A stretch of 64,000 nt of DNA, from assembly GCA_963556695.1 (NCBI GenBank), contig CAUWAG010000018.1:5084001-5148000 (forward strand), given 5' to 3'. The translations under genes were made by a program, and so were the position numbers. Positions 1-9,785 of the stretch are shown here, one piece after another (the first letter of the stretch is position 1; each line of letters starts with the position of its first letter). The notes beneath the pieces were generated by a model, which did no database searches, was not told where the DNA came from, and worked only from the letters and a program-made list of their open reading frames with translations. Source of the DNA: Anthostomella pinea (lineage: Eukaryota; Ascomycota; Sordariomycetes; Xylariales; Xylariaceae).

Positions 1-731
1 CCTATACCTACGCGCACACCCACGAGAATTGAAAACTTGGGCTTAGTCATGTTTTAATTTGCACTGCCCGAGTCCAGTGCCTGTCACTCGCTATCAGTAT
101 CGGCTGTTGCAATGCGCATGGTCGTTTGTTGGCGATGGCTCGCATGTGATATGATTACTCACCCGGTGCTTGAAACAATCAAGACATAATTGCTAGGAGA
201 AGCGTTCGCTTTTAAGTACAATTGACTACAGTTATTATCGACTGACTGGCTCTTCCATAAATTCATTTGCCAACCAACCGTCTACCATGATGGTATAGAA
301 GGCCGTACCTCGTGTTGAGACGCCAGATACTACTAGGCTCCCAACGTGTCTGTAAGTCTTGCATCTGCTGCAAACTTACCGCGACGACCTCGGTTAGAGC
401 TATTAGGAATCATACCCATAGCAAATAAGCAAACAAATAAATAAATAAACCTTCTTTTCCGTCATCATTTTGGCCAGCAAGCGTGACGTTGGAAAGCCCG
501 CATAGAGACACACAAGAAGCTTAACCCATTGCTCATTAAGACACATGACAACTTTGGACGCATCCAGACACACAGAACAATATCCATAGCAAGGAACGAA
601 CGGATCTCTGGCACTCCTCTTGACGTGGAGGAGGCGCTGTCATCCATCTGCACCAGTGAATCAACCCAGCATTCCCAATCGCTCTCCCGACTAACATGAT
701 CACAGTAGTCCTCGGCGCTCATACAAGCATC
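1..731. other. intergenic, no gene recognised
   Basis: No reading frame here resembles a protein family, and no RNA gene is visible. The right part presumably holds the promoter of the small secreted protein starting at 732. Confidence 0.5.
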
Positions 732-1037
732 ATGCTCTATCCCGTCCTCTCCATCCTCGCGCTGACCGCGCTGGTCACGGCAGCGCCAGCACCAACACCA
801 GCGTCAGCGTCGCCTTCACCATCCCGAGTCCAACCCCGTCAATGCTTCCCAATCGATATCCGCCAGTGCATCACAGATTTCTTCTGCTGCCATGAGAAGA
901 CCGGAGCCGACGATTCATACGGTCCCAAGTGTGTCATCCAGCGCTGCTGCGACGGGTCGAGGGCGTGCTTCAGGGATCCTAGCCACCCGCCCAACACCAC
1001 GAGCAACTTCATCGTTGCTCTTCCCACCGCTACGTAG
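732..1037 (+). CDS. small secreted cysteine-rich protein (effector-like)
   Basis: Single-exon frame of 101 residues. I chose the ATG at 732 because the protein then opens with a classic signal peptide (MLYPVLSILALTALVTAAPA); an upstream ATG at 696 would bury it. After a Pro/Ser/Ala-rich spacer ending in a QPRQ sequence that could be a Kex2-like processing site, the mature part has eight cysteines spaced C-x7-C-x5-CC-x13-C-x4-CC-x5-C, suggesting four disulfides. Asn-Thr-Thr near the C-terminus is a possible N-glycosylation site. I do not recognise the family. Small, secreted and cysteine-rich is the usual profile of fungal effectors or antimicrobial proteins, but function is unknown. A 5'-truncated P450 follows directly on the same strand. 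Confidence 0.65.
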   Translation: MLYPVLSILALTALVTAAPAPTPASASPSPSRVQPRQCFPIDIRQCITDFFCCHEKTGADDSYGPKCVIQRCCDGSRACFRDPSHPPNTTSNFIVALPTAT

Positions 1038-1139
1038 CAGCCCACTCCAGTTTCTACGTCTCATGGTCGACCGAGGTTGTAGCATTCAGCGAGGCCACCC
1101 CGTCGCCGTAGAGGGTCGTGTTGCGGGTGCGAGGCATGA

Positions 1140-1919
1140 CTACGGCAAGCTCAGACAGTGATAGACCGCAAGGGTTTGCCGGAGAAAGAAGCACCCACGG
1201 TGCTGGATGCGATCTTTACCTCTCCACTCATCAAGGCAGAAGACAAAACAGTCACACGCATGTTAGCCGAGACACAAGCCATCTTGGGAGCTGGAACCGA
1301 GACTACTGGCAATACCCTGTCCGTCTTTACGTACCATGTCTTATCCCAGCCGACAGTATTGAAGAGCCTGAAGGCTGAATTACAGGACGGCGCTTCCAAG
1401 TCAGCGGATTATGCGAACGGCAAACTCATGGATTTCAAGACCCTCGAGCGCCTTCCATATCTGCAAGTCTGCATCAAGGAAGCGCTGCGTCTTGCCACTG
1501 GAGTCAGCAGCCGCCTTCCGCGCATCAATCGCACAGCGCCGACATTGTACACCCTTGCGTCTGGCAAGACGTATACGCTTCCACCCGGCACAGTCATCTC
1601 AATGTCCATTTTTGATCTCCATTATAACCCCACCATCTTCACCGATCCTACGGCTTTTGATCCGCTTCGGTGGCTCGAAAGCGACGCCGAGAAGCTGCAG
1701 CAGATGGAGCGGGCGTATTCGCCTTTCGGACGGGGAGCGCGGCAGTGCGTCGGATTGCATCTGGCGAAAGAAGAGATCACCTTGATGACGGGCAATCTGT
1801 TTCACGGGATCGACCTCGAGCTGTTCGAGACGAGCGCGAGGGATGTCAGCATTGCGCACGATCACTTTGCACCATTTGCGCCGGTGGACAGCAAGGGGGT
1901 GAGGGTGATAGCGAAGTGA
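1140..1919 (+). pseudogene. cytochrome P450, 5'-truncated (C-terminal half only)
   Basis: About 259 residues corresponding to the C-terminal half of a fungal microsomal P450. Visible motifs in order: I-helix oxygen-activation motif AGTETT, K-helix ExxR (KEALRL), a PERF-like segment (FDPLRW) and the heme-binding loop FGRGARQCVG with the cysteine thiolate. The C-terminus looks natural. The N-terminal membrane anchor and roughly 240 residues are absent: the frame is closed by TGA at 1137-1139, no ATG precedes codon 1260, and only about 100 bp separate it from the upstream secreted-protein gene. An acceptor-like CAG lies at 1156-1158, but no upstream exon with P450 character is visible. Most likely a decayed fragment; expression as an exon of an unseen gene is less likely. 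Confidence 0.75.
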
Positions 1920-2528
1920 CTTTATGTCGCACTGCTTGACACAGCTGTAGCCGATGTCGAGGACAGACTATGCATTTCAAAACAGCATGACTATGCTCCA
2001 CCCAAAAATGAAGAGACCTTCGAGCTCGCTGTATAGCACCCATGAACGTCCCTCGCTCCAGCATCAGACGTCGACATTCACCGTCAGCGTGGAGGACTTG
2101 AGGGCTCAAGAGGCTTCCCTCTCCTTGCGTGACCCGAGCGAATAGGAGGCGGATGACATAGTCACTCGTGCACCCATACTCCCGAGCATGCCTCATCAAG
2201 CTCGCTGTACGGTTATGGATGTCGTTCCTGTATGCCCGGCATTGATCTTCATTGACTCTGCGCAGGCCAGCGTTAGCTTTCTCTTCCCGAGCTGCAAGTG
2301 CTAAGACGAAGTCGATCGCAGTCTCCAGATCAGCCCTCACTACATCCTCAGACTTTTGCGAGACGATTTCGTCCCGTATTAGTCAAAGCTTGGAAGCCCA
2401 GACTGAAGCTTGGTGTAGTCGCCAGTGAGTACGAGCAACAGTTGTTCTCGCGGGATTGCTGAGTATAGTATGTCGAACTGTAAATCGTCACCCTCCTGAA
2501 AATTCGTGATCCGGTCCTCTAACCGATC
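1846..2528 (-). pseudogene. unrecognised coding-like fragment, probably degraded
   Basis: On the minus strand two adjacent stretches read like protein rather than noise. The first runs from about 2528 down to a TAA at 2381-2379. The second is in another frame from about 2372 down to 2090; it is charged, helix-like and rich in Ala, Arg and Glu. The frame change and internal stop suggest decay, although an intron spanning the junction cannot be excluded. The end overlaps the P450 3' end on the opposite strand. I recognise no domain, and this may be chance. Confidence 0.25.
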
Positions 2529-5337
2529 GCGTAGTGCGGACTCTGCCCAATGCGCGCCGTTGATGCCAGTACTCTGGGCGGGCTTTCACCTGCTTGGACT
2601 CGCTTGGACTCGCTTGGAAGTACTTGGTGGGAACGATCCGTTTTACTTTGGGTTTGCCTCAGTGCCTGATTTAGGGGCATCGAAAAGAGGCGTGGAAGTC
2701 GAGTTTGGAAATCGGCTCGCGAACAAAAGCCCTGGTCTAGATTGTGTAGCCTGGTAATGTTCGAAGCAGTTTCGCGCCACTTGCCTTGCTTCATCCCATA
2801 TTGATGATCTGTGCCTCGGGGCCTCGGACGAGCATGTAGTATTCACGGTCTAGAACAGTATTGCTGCCTCTCGTGGCCATCACTCGACGACAATCTGCTC
2901 ACTCGAGGCCGCTAGCTTTCGTGGTCTTGTGCTTGTATAGCCCGAGCCTTCAGGGGGAGAGAGTTCTGACTGTCCGGTCGGGTTTCATAAGAGAGTACGA
3001 GCTGCAGTGAACTGTTGTACATGGATCCACGGCAGTTTAAGCATAGCAGCTGGAAGAAGGGCTGGGTGTCTGTAACCATGTTTCTCTGCCAATGCTGTGT
3101 CGTAGGGTGCGCCTCGGAGAAAGAAGCTCTATTAGTGGAGGTGCTTTGATATTTTCTCGATTCTTCAGGAGGCATATTCGCGGCTCAAGCTTGGCGGCGT
3201 TGCAGACTTCCGGTGCGGTAATCGGGAGTGACATCGTGACCAAGACTCAAGAAAGTATACCCCCTACGCTGTATTTGGTAAGCACATGCGAGATGATGGA
3301 CGAATGAACCTAGCCCACATGGCCGGATGATAAAGATGTCGGTGGAGAAAATTGTCAGAAATTCAAAATCCCCGGGAACAAGCTTCGCGCACGGGTGGAA
3401 CTTTGGGCCGCGGCGGACTTCGAAGAGAGAGTTCGGGCAGATCCGACTCTGAAGCTAGCCGACTAGCTGCAGGAGGAGCCGACATCGCCTGATGCAACAT
3501 GCAACGGTGGTCGTTCGACGTGGGGGAGGTCAGGAAGATGGAATAGAGTTGAGACTTGAGTTGTGCGAAGGCCGGGATCGCCTCTCGAATCTCGCGCACG
3601 TCTTATCTCCGCGATAAACTAAAGACCTCAGAGTACCTACTGTACAACTGCCTGTCTCTCTGGTGAAAGCTCACGATGCCCGACAAAGAGTCTAGAACGG
3701 CCCAATATGGGATACAAAGGTGGATGGTTGGACAGCATTCCCCGCGTCCCCTTCGCCGCCCAGGCTGCCAGGCTTTGAGGTGGTACTGGTAATGGACTTG
3801 CATCACGTCTGTGGAAAGACACTGCATGAGACGACTGTGGGATGGACTGATGGATGCATATGTAGGCACATGTAGGTATGGGCTGAAGAATCCTGGACTT
3901 CCGGGACTTCCAGACTACTCACGGAAGTGGGCGCCTTTCGCATCGCATCGTCGTCTTTCTCTTGACTAGTGTTTCCACTTGGGGTTGACGACATCGATAT
4001 GGGAATTCGCTCTGTGATGATTCCGAAGTCGCAGGTCTTCTCTCTGCAGGACATCGTTTGGTGTTTGAAGTTGAGACAGGAAGGTTCCACGGCCGCCCGT
4101 GGGATGGTTGTCATACTCGGACGAGCCTCTTGTAGGGGCGGTCAACGAATTTCGCTTCCAGGCCTGTGTGTGGTATGCATATCCCACGTCTCGGATCGTA
4201 AGTTATGGTACGAGAATGCAGACCCCCACTAAGAAGTGTTGGTCACGTTGAGAGCGCGGCATGCATGTCTGGGCATGCAAGAAGAGGCTGAGAAGGCCGA
4301 CAATGTGCATGCAAAAAGGACGTGTCTTTGCCAACCTCGGGAACATTGAACCTCTTCACGAGCCAATTTGGCTTTACCACTACTTATGATCCGCATGGGC
4401 AGGAGCCTCGGCGCGTAGAAAGTCAGCAGCGCATTGATACTCATTTGGCATATAACAAAAGGGGAAGATTCCGAATGTGACAACTTGCCTCTTCGAGTGT
4501 CATTGGAATATGACGATAGTGGCGCATACCTACACAATGACGATCTCCGTTCCTACTAACAACTTGACAATAATAACCCCGGACTGCGTCGGTGTGTTTC
4601 ATGTTGCTCAATGTTGGTATCAAAGCAGATCTTCATTTAATAATAGCAACCATGTGATGGCGCAGCGGCTGTTGGATGAGGATGGAAAATTCCCAGAGGA
4701 AGAAGTGACGTACTTGTGCAACAGGACTGGACACATAATCCGGCTGACCATCCTGACACATGCAGGCAGGAGAGAGTGGAAAGAGACTGATTGAAGGTAA
4801 GGTCTGGTTTTCAATTCAAAGGTTGAGAACTATCATTAGGTTTGCGTATGGTAGTTGCAGACGAAGACTGTCATTGTAAGGAAGTGTGATGCAGAGTCCA
4901 AAATCGAGAGTTCAATTGCATGTCCGAATGCCGAAGCCGCAGTTGGATCGTCACATCGAGCCGGAGTTCTCCTACGTTGGTGGGGAGCCGCGACCGGATG
5001 GACCGCCAAGCCAGCTAAAATAGCAGCGTCTTGTTGGCTTCATCAGTACCCCAGAAAGAGCCCCGAGGAGGAAGAGAAACCTGAACTGATCTCAAACACG
5101 GTCTGGCCGTCTGGCTGTGACTGCTATTCATCCTATTTCTGGACTAGGGTACCGTAGAGACACTTCCAAGGGAATACCTGACGGTACCTGAGTAGTCATT
5201 GTCCCGCTTCCCCCCCTCGAGATATGTAAATGTACTATTATGTCACGGGCTGATTCATAATCGGTGCTTACCTGGTGGAAGGTGGTGCACCACAGGCCCC
5301 CACTATTTAGACTGCGGCGACAGTAACACACAACCTT
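2529..5337. other. intergenic, no gene recognised
   Basis: Only short, uncharacteristic frames are present. A minor 10-bp tandem repeat (about 2.8 copies of a CGCTTGGACT-type unit) lies at 2591-2618. The right end leads into the KGD4 promoter. Confidence 0.5.
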
Positions 5338-5365
5338 GGAAGGCGGAAGGCGGAAGGCGGAAGGC
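5338..5365 (+). repeat. tandem heptanucleotide repeat (GGAAGGC)x4
   Basis: Four perfect copies of GGAAGGC, about 350 bp upstream of the KGD4 start codon. It may lie in the promoter or distal 5' UTR. Any regulatory role is unknown. Confidence 0.9.
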
Positions 5366-5713
5366 GCCTGCCCACCATCAAAACCACGCGTTGAGCCATC
5401 TGCATTTCTACTCCGACCTCCGCCGTCCTTTCCCTCTCCTCCATTCACTCTGTTCACTTCCATTCACACACCAGACCACTCAAATACCCTTTCACGATTC
5501 ATTACTTGTTTGCATCGATCGCCTGGTACTTTTACTTCACTTGCAAGCCACCGACACAACGACGCACAACCAAGCTACCCAGCTACCACAGCTATCGTGA
5601 CCTGTAAAGCCCGAGCTTCGCCCGCCGAATTGCCCCGACTAAACGGCCAAGCAACGAAAAAGATCACACAATCTTCTTTTGCTCCCACACACAGCAAATT
5701 CACATCTACCACA

Positions 5714-6233
5714 ATGTTCGCGACCAGAGTCCTGCGCCAGGCCGCCGCCCACGGTGCTGAGCGCACCCCAATGATCCGATTTATCGGCAAGCGATCGGTT
5801 CCCTGTAAGCTCTCTCCTCACGCTCTCTCCTCTCACGTTTACACCTCGGCATTCCGGCCTACACCGGACCACCAAACCATCACCCCAACAGCCTACCAAA
5901 CATGTATCTAGCTCATGAACACTTTACTGACCTCCACAAACAGCCCAAGTCGACCACTCCCCGCAACCGCACCCGGCCTCCCCTACCGGCTCCCTGCCCA
6001 GCGGCAATGGCAACTCGCACACCAGCTTCTCCTCGTACCGGGACGCGGCACAGCAGCACGGCCCTCTGCGCAAGTCTATTGGCAACACCTCTGCCGCTAA
6101 GCTCGGTCCCGTCGAGCCTCCTCGCGGCATGTACTGGGACCGCAATGAGCTGCCCGAGCGCTTCCGACGAAGCCCGCTGACGCTGGCTGAAATTGAGGCC
6201 ATTGAAACCGGTGGCGCTGCCATGTTCGGTTAA
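5714..6233 (+). CDS. KGD4: 2-oxoglutarate dehydrogenase subunit Kgd4 / Ymr31 (MRPS36 family)
   Basis: Two exons, 5714-5804 and 5944-6233, with intron 5805-5943 (GTAAGC...ACAG, branch-like ACTGAC near 5925). The spliced protein has 126 residues. It starts with a basic, hydroxyl-poor mitochondrial presequence, followed by the family hallmark IRFIGKRS, then HPASPTGSLP and the AAQQHGPL motif. The C-terminus is acidic (RSPLTLAEIEAIETGG). Family knowledge: Kgd4 tethers the E3 subunit to the 2-oxoglutarate dehydrogenase core in the mitochondrial matrix (TCA cycle); it was earlier listed as mitoribosomal protein Ymr31/MRPS36. Length agrees with yeast Kgd4. The ATG at 5714 is chosen because it gives the targeting peptide and lies behind a long pyrimidine-rich leader. 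Confidence 0.85.
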
Positions 6234-7065
6234 ATGTCCGGGCGGATGGATGAGAGGAGAGATGTTGACACACTGCGAAAGCAACGTCAACAGACATCTT
6301 AAACATGCGAATGTGGAGAGTATGTGTATGAACGCGTGAGAGACGAGGCGAACGAACGGCGCATACTGATTCCTTATGGGAGGTTATGAGGAGGGTTTTC
6401 TGATCCCGAACATGAAACACAGCTCGCCATACCCACGTCAAGGGTCTCGATCGCACCTGCGAACGCAACGCGCGCGTTTGAAGGATATTGGGGAGGAGGA
6501 AAAGGACTTGGTGATTCATCACATCACTGTCTAGGGCCAATGCATTACACAATCGCTTGGAGCATAGAACCGCGTCAATAGAGGGATGGCGTGGAAAAGG
6601 GGTTAAACCTCGTACATACCCGGTGGTCGGTTTGCTTACAAAATCGCATGAGTTTTGGCGCTGCGGCAAGATTTGCGTTATGAAGAAGTGGGCGTCAGAC
6701 AGGTTAGATACCTAGTTAACGGTCGAGCCAAGCAAGCAGACTTTATACATGTCTTATCTCTTTCTTGTGACCGCATGTTCGTGGACGATCAATGTCGACA
6801 GTCGAATCATCGCACACTTAGCATGGTATCAATATGCGTAGCACAACTCGACTGCGCTAACTGTATAACGAGTGATTTGAATGTTATTTTGAGTACCGCA
6901 CACTCGCAGTCTCATGATCTGCCACGAGATAGCTCATCTTACACCGACTCGTGCGCAAAGTAGGTAACCTATCTGGCCTTCGATCTTCAGCCTTCTCCCT
7001 TGAAAACAAAAGGACGATGCAATCCAGATCACCGTCTTCTCAGTCCATCAATTGCTCCTTGGAGG
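6234..7065. other. intergenic between convergent genes
   Basis: Holds the 3' side of KGD4 and the 3' side of the minus-strand amidase pseudogene. No gene recognised. Confidence 0.5.
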
Positions 7066-9246
7066 TTACCGTAAGTCGTCTTTGCCCATTCTCTCACGTT
7101 GTGGTGTGATTCTCGGACCAGTGCAGACCTCCAAGTCCCGGCCACTCTTTACGTGAACTTCCCTCATCGCATTGAGCAGGCAAAAGTCCTCACCGGGAGC
7201 CGCAACGACATTAACGGCGACGGGAAGGAACTCCTCGCGACCGCTAGTACGTGATTGGTAGGCTACCTCGCCACTAGGCAGCACCATGTCAGGAGCTCCT
7301 AGTATTGGGGAGACGAAGAGCTCATCGACTGCCGACTGATAGCTTGGGGACTCGACGGGCGTATCCCGATAGTTCGGCTCGACGTTGGCTATTGGTAGGA
7401 TCATCAGAGTGCGTTTCTGGCCGCCAAAACACTGTTCGAGTAGCCAGGTTCTGTAGACCTGGAGTCGCCTCAGACCTTCGGCGTGCTGGTGTGCTGTGAT
7501 CGCTGCTCCGGCTTCCCACCTTTGGCGAACATATGGTATGACGTACGGCTGTTTCCCGTACCGGGCCATGTATTCGGCTCTGAAGCTGTCCGTGGAATGA
7601 TAGTAACTGTAGTAATAGGTCTGTGATATGACGTCATTGAGGAAGACAGACATGTCGCCGTGTGAGCCTGCCGGTGGGGAGTCTGCTCATCTATCGCGGA
7701 GTGAAACCTTCACAATCTCGGCGTCAATGTGCTTCGAAACATCCTCCACGAATAAATCGAGCAATTTCGTCTGCTGAAGGTTCGTTACTGGCAGATAATC
7801 CAACGGATATAGGATTCTGAGAGGTCGCTCGGTATGCCTGCTCGCTTGGGGAACCCCATACGTCAAGCACTCTTTCGAGTATGTCAAGCTTCCTTGCGAA
7901 GACGCACGGAGTATCAAACGGGAGAAAAGTCGGCACCATGCCATCCAGGGGCACCAGAGAATGGGTTGGGCGAAATTGATAGACTCCGTTGACCAGCGCA
8001 GGCCTTCTCCCACTGCCCGAGGTATCAGTGCGCAGTGCGCAGTCCAGCCAGGGGTACGATGCCACAGCAGCAGCACTACCGCTGCTGCTTCCCGCAGGCG
8101 AACTGGTAACCATCACCCCGCGGATTGAAAGCTGTCTGGAAGTCGACCGCATCCATCGGCTCCTCTCTCGCGGTCATGAAGCTCAGTTTGCTCAGGCCGA
8201 GGACTTTGTGCTCCATTTTCTACCAACACGCTCACCACGCCCGCTGTGGTTGATGAGGGTGGGTAGAGCTCATAGTGTTGGATCCATGCGATTCCAGCCT
8301 GCAAACCATCTATACCAGGACCCACATGTATGATTAGATAAGTGATTAGATACCGGATTGCGAGGTCACTTAGCCAGACCTTCAGGTCCAGCTAGACCTC
8401 CCAATCCAACCATCAGCAACATCATGACCTTGACCCCATACTCGAGTATTATGATTGATCGTTCAAGCCTGTTCCAACACATAGTAAGATTTGTTACAGA
8501 GTGAGGTCTTGAGGCCGTTTAGCAAGAACACATCCTTGACTGCGACTCTCATCTGTGAGAGACGACCTGGGCGAGGAGGTAAGACGCGGGTAGGCACTGC
8601 TACGCTAAATGTCTGGAAATGCTCTCCTGCGGTTCGAAGCTGGGTGAAGTGATAGGGAGGTCTACCACAAGTCAGCTGATATCTGAGCTGTACTTATATA
8701 AATGTCTACGAACTTTGGTTGAAACGTGGGCCGTAGAGCTGTCAAAAATGTACCATTCACGTCGTCGTACAGGCTGGACGCAGGCCGTAACCGGCCGTCG
8801 ACGAGATAGTACGGGCCTGGCCGCAAGGCACTCACCCTGCTGTCTTCTGATGGGATCTCAACCCACTGAGTTCCGGTGGTCTCGAGATAGCGTCGCAGTT
8901 GGCCATTCAGGACTCGTTCGTGCGACCGGGCATTGACAATGATCAGACCAGCTAGGAACTCGGACCGGAAGACGTCGTCGCACCTATGACAGCCATCGAT
9001 GACGGTTCTCAACCAAGCTTTCGTGATTGGGATGCCGGCCTCGGCGCTCACGATGGTGACCAGACGAGCAGAGGATGCAGCTATCGGAGACTGAAACTGG
9101 GCTAGACTTAGCACAGCAGACTTCGAGAATAGAATGAGAGGCGGGCGTACTGGAACTCCATCGAAGGCGACATAGCGGTTTGTGCCAACCTCAAAATATG
9201 CATCGCCTGCACTTGCGGTGGCGGAGTCGTCTCCCTGGCCGCGCAT
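7066..9246 (-). pseudogene. amidase-signature protein with N-terminal Arp1-like domain, multiply disrupted
   Basis: Read on the minus strand, the gene resembles the large fungal amidases of about 600-650 residues that carry a scytalone dehydratase-like Arp1 N-domain. Exon 1 runs from an ATG at 9246 to 8710; an intron at 8709-8640 (70 bp, phase 0) is followed by SVAVPT and VAVKDVFLLNGLKTS. Catalytic pieces are visible: Lys in GLSKLS, cis-Ser in PAGSSSGSAAA, nucleophile region DTSGSGRRPA. Lesions: a 206-bp insertion at 8275-8480; three +1 shifts near 8205, 8100 and 7815-7850, which together return to the starting frame; and an in-frame TGA at 7689-7687 where Trp is expected before ADSPPA. The C-terminal part (MILPI, LFVSPILGAP, REEFLPVAV) is otherwise well preserved, so decay looks recent. 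An upstream signal-peptide exon may exist but was not found. Confidence 0.8.
8275..8480. mobile_element. 206-bp MITE-like insertion in the amidase gene
   Basis: The segment is bounded by 8-bp inverted repeats GTGTTGGA (8275-8282) and TCCAACAC (8473-8480). It is flanked by identical trinucleotides ATA (8272-8274 and 8481-8483). Removing it with one flank joins CNKSYY directly to ELYPPSSTT, the contiguous order expected for this amidase family. The element has no coding capacity and holds a small internal direct repeat GATTAGATA (8333-8352). The TSD (ATA, or TA within it) does not decide the superfamily. The inverted repeats are short, so the reconstituted target site is the stronger evidence. 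Confidence 0.75.
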
Positions 9247-9785
9247 TTCAAATTGATCTTCCAGATTCACAGCACAATATGCGTGTAGGTGAATGGAGAG
9301 GAGTTTGGAAGAGCAGGGGATTCGTTTGTATTATAATGCCGGACGGGGTCATCCGATGGCATGCGGAAACACCATCATGACCACGGAAGTGACGTGGTGA
9401 TTGGGAAGCAAACAGCCTCGAAATCGGATGAATGGCTTGAATACATACGCGGGTAGAGGAGAGACAACTGGAAGAATTGACCTGAGGCAAAACTTGTCCC
9501 CTGGCTGAAAAGGGGTTGGATATAATACTTGAAAAGAAAAAAAGGGGGAAGCGATTAAGCACTTGGGAGGTCTCGTGATTTCGCGACTGCGACCAATTTG
9601 ATGCCCCGCGTGCAGTCGCGAGCTCTGGAACCCGCAACCTGCAACGCTGACGTCGGTATCTCCAAACGCGAATGTACCTCCGGACAGCCACGCGTCGTCT
9701 CATCTGTCTCTCCGACCGACCTACCTGCACCCACAGACGCCTGAACAAGCTCAGTACACAACCGCGACTCCATCTGCAGACCGGC
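9247..9785. other. divergent upstream region, amidase / polynucleotide kinase
   Basis: Shared 5' space of the minus-strand amidase pseudogene and the plus-strand DNA kinase/phosphatase gene. No further gene recognised; a missing first exon of the amidase could lie here. Confidence 0.4.

Noticed and set aside
732..1919. One fused gene of secreted protein plus P450
   Set aside because: The secreted protein ends with its own stop at 1035-1037, and the P450 frame is closed by a TGA at 1137-1139. The combined domain order would make no sense.
5336..5911. 191-residue plus-strand frame covering the KGD4 leader and first exon
   Set aside because: It reads through the 5' UTR, exon 1 and the intron; only the part from 5714 to 5804 is coding, and exon 2 continues in the spliced frame.
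7687..7689. Repeat-induced point mutation as cause of the amidase nonsense codon
   Set aside because: The inferred TGG to TGA change does not fit the CpA-to-TpA preference, and the gene lacks the dense transitions expected.
7066..8325. Separate small minus-strand genes (7066-7653, 7724-8152, 8113-8325)
   Set aside because: Their translations are consecutive parts of one amidase; the breaks are explained by frame shifts, a nonsense codon and an insertion, so they are pieces of one pseudogene.
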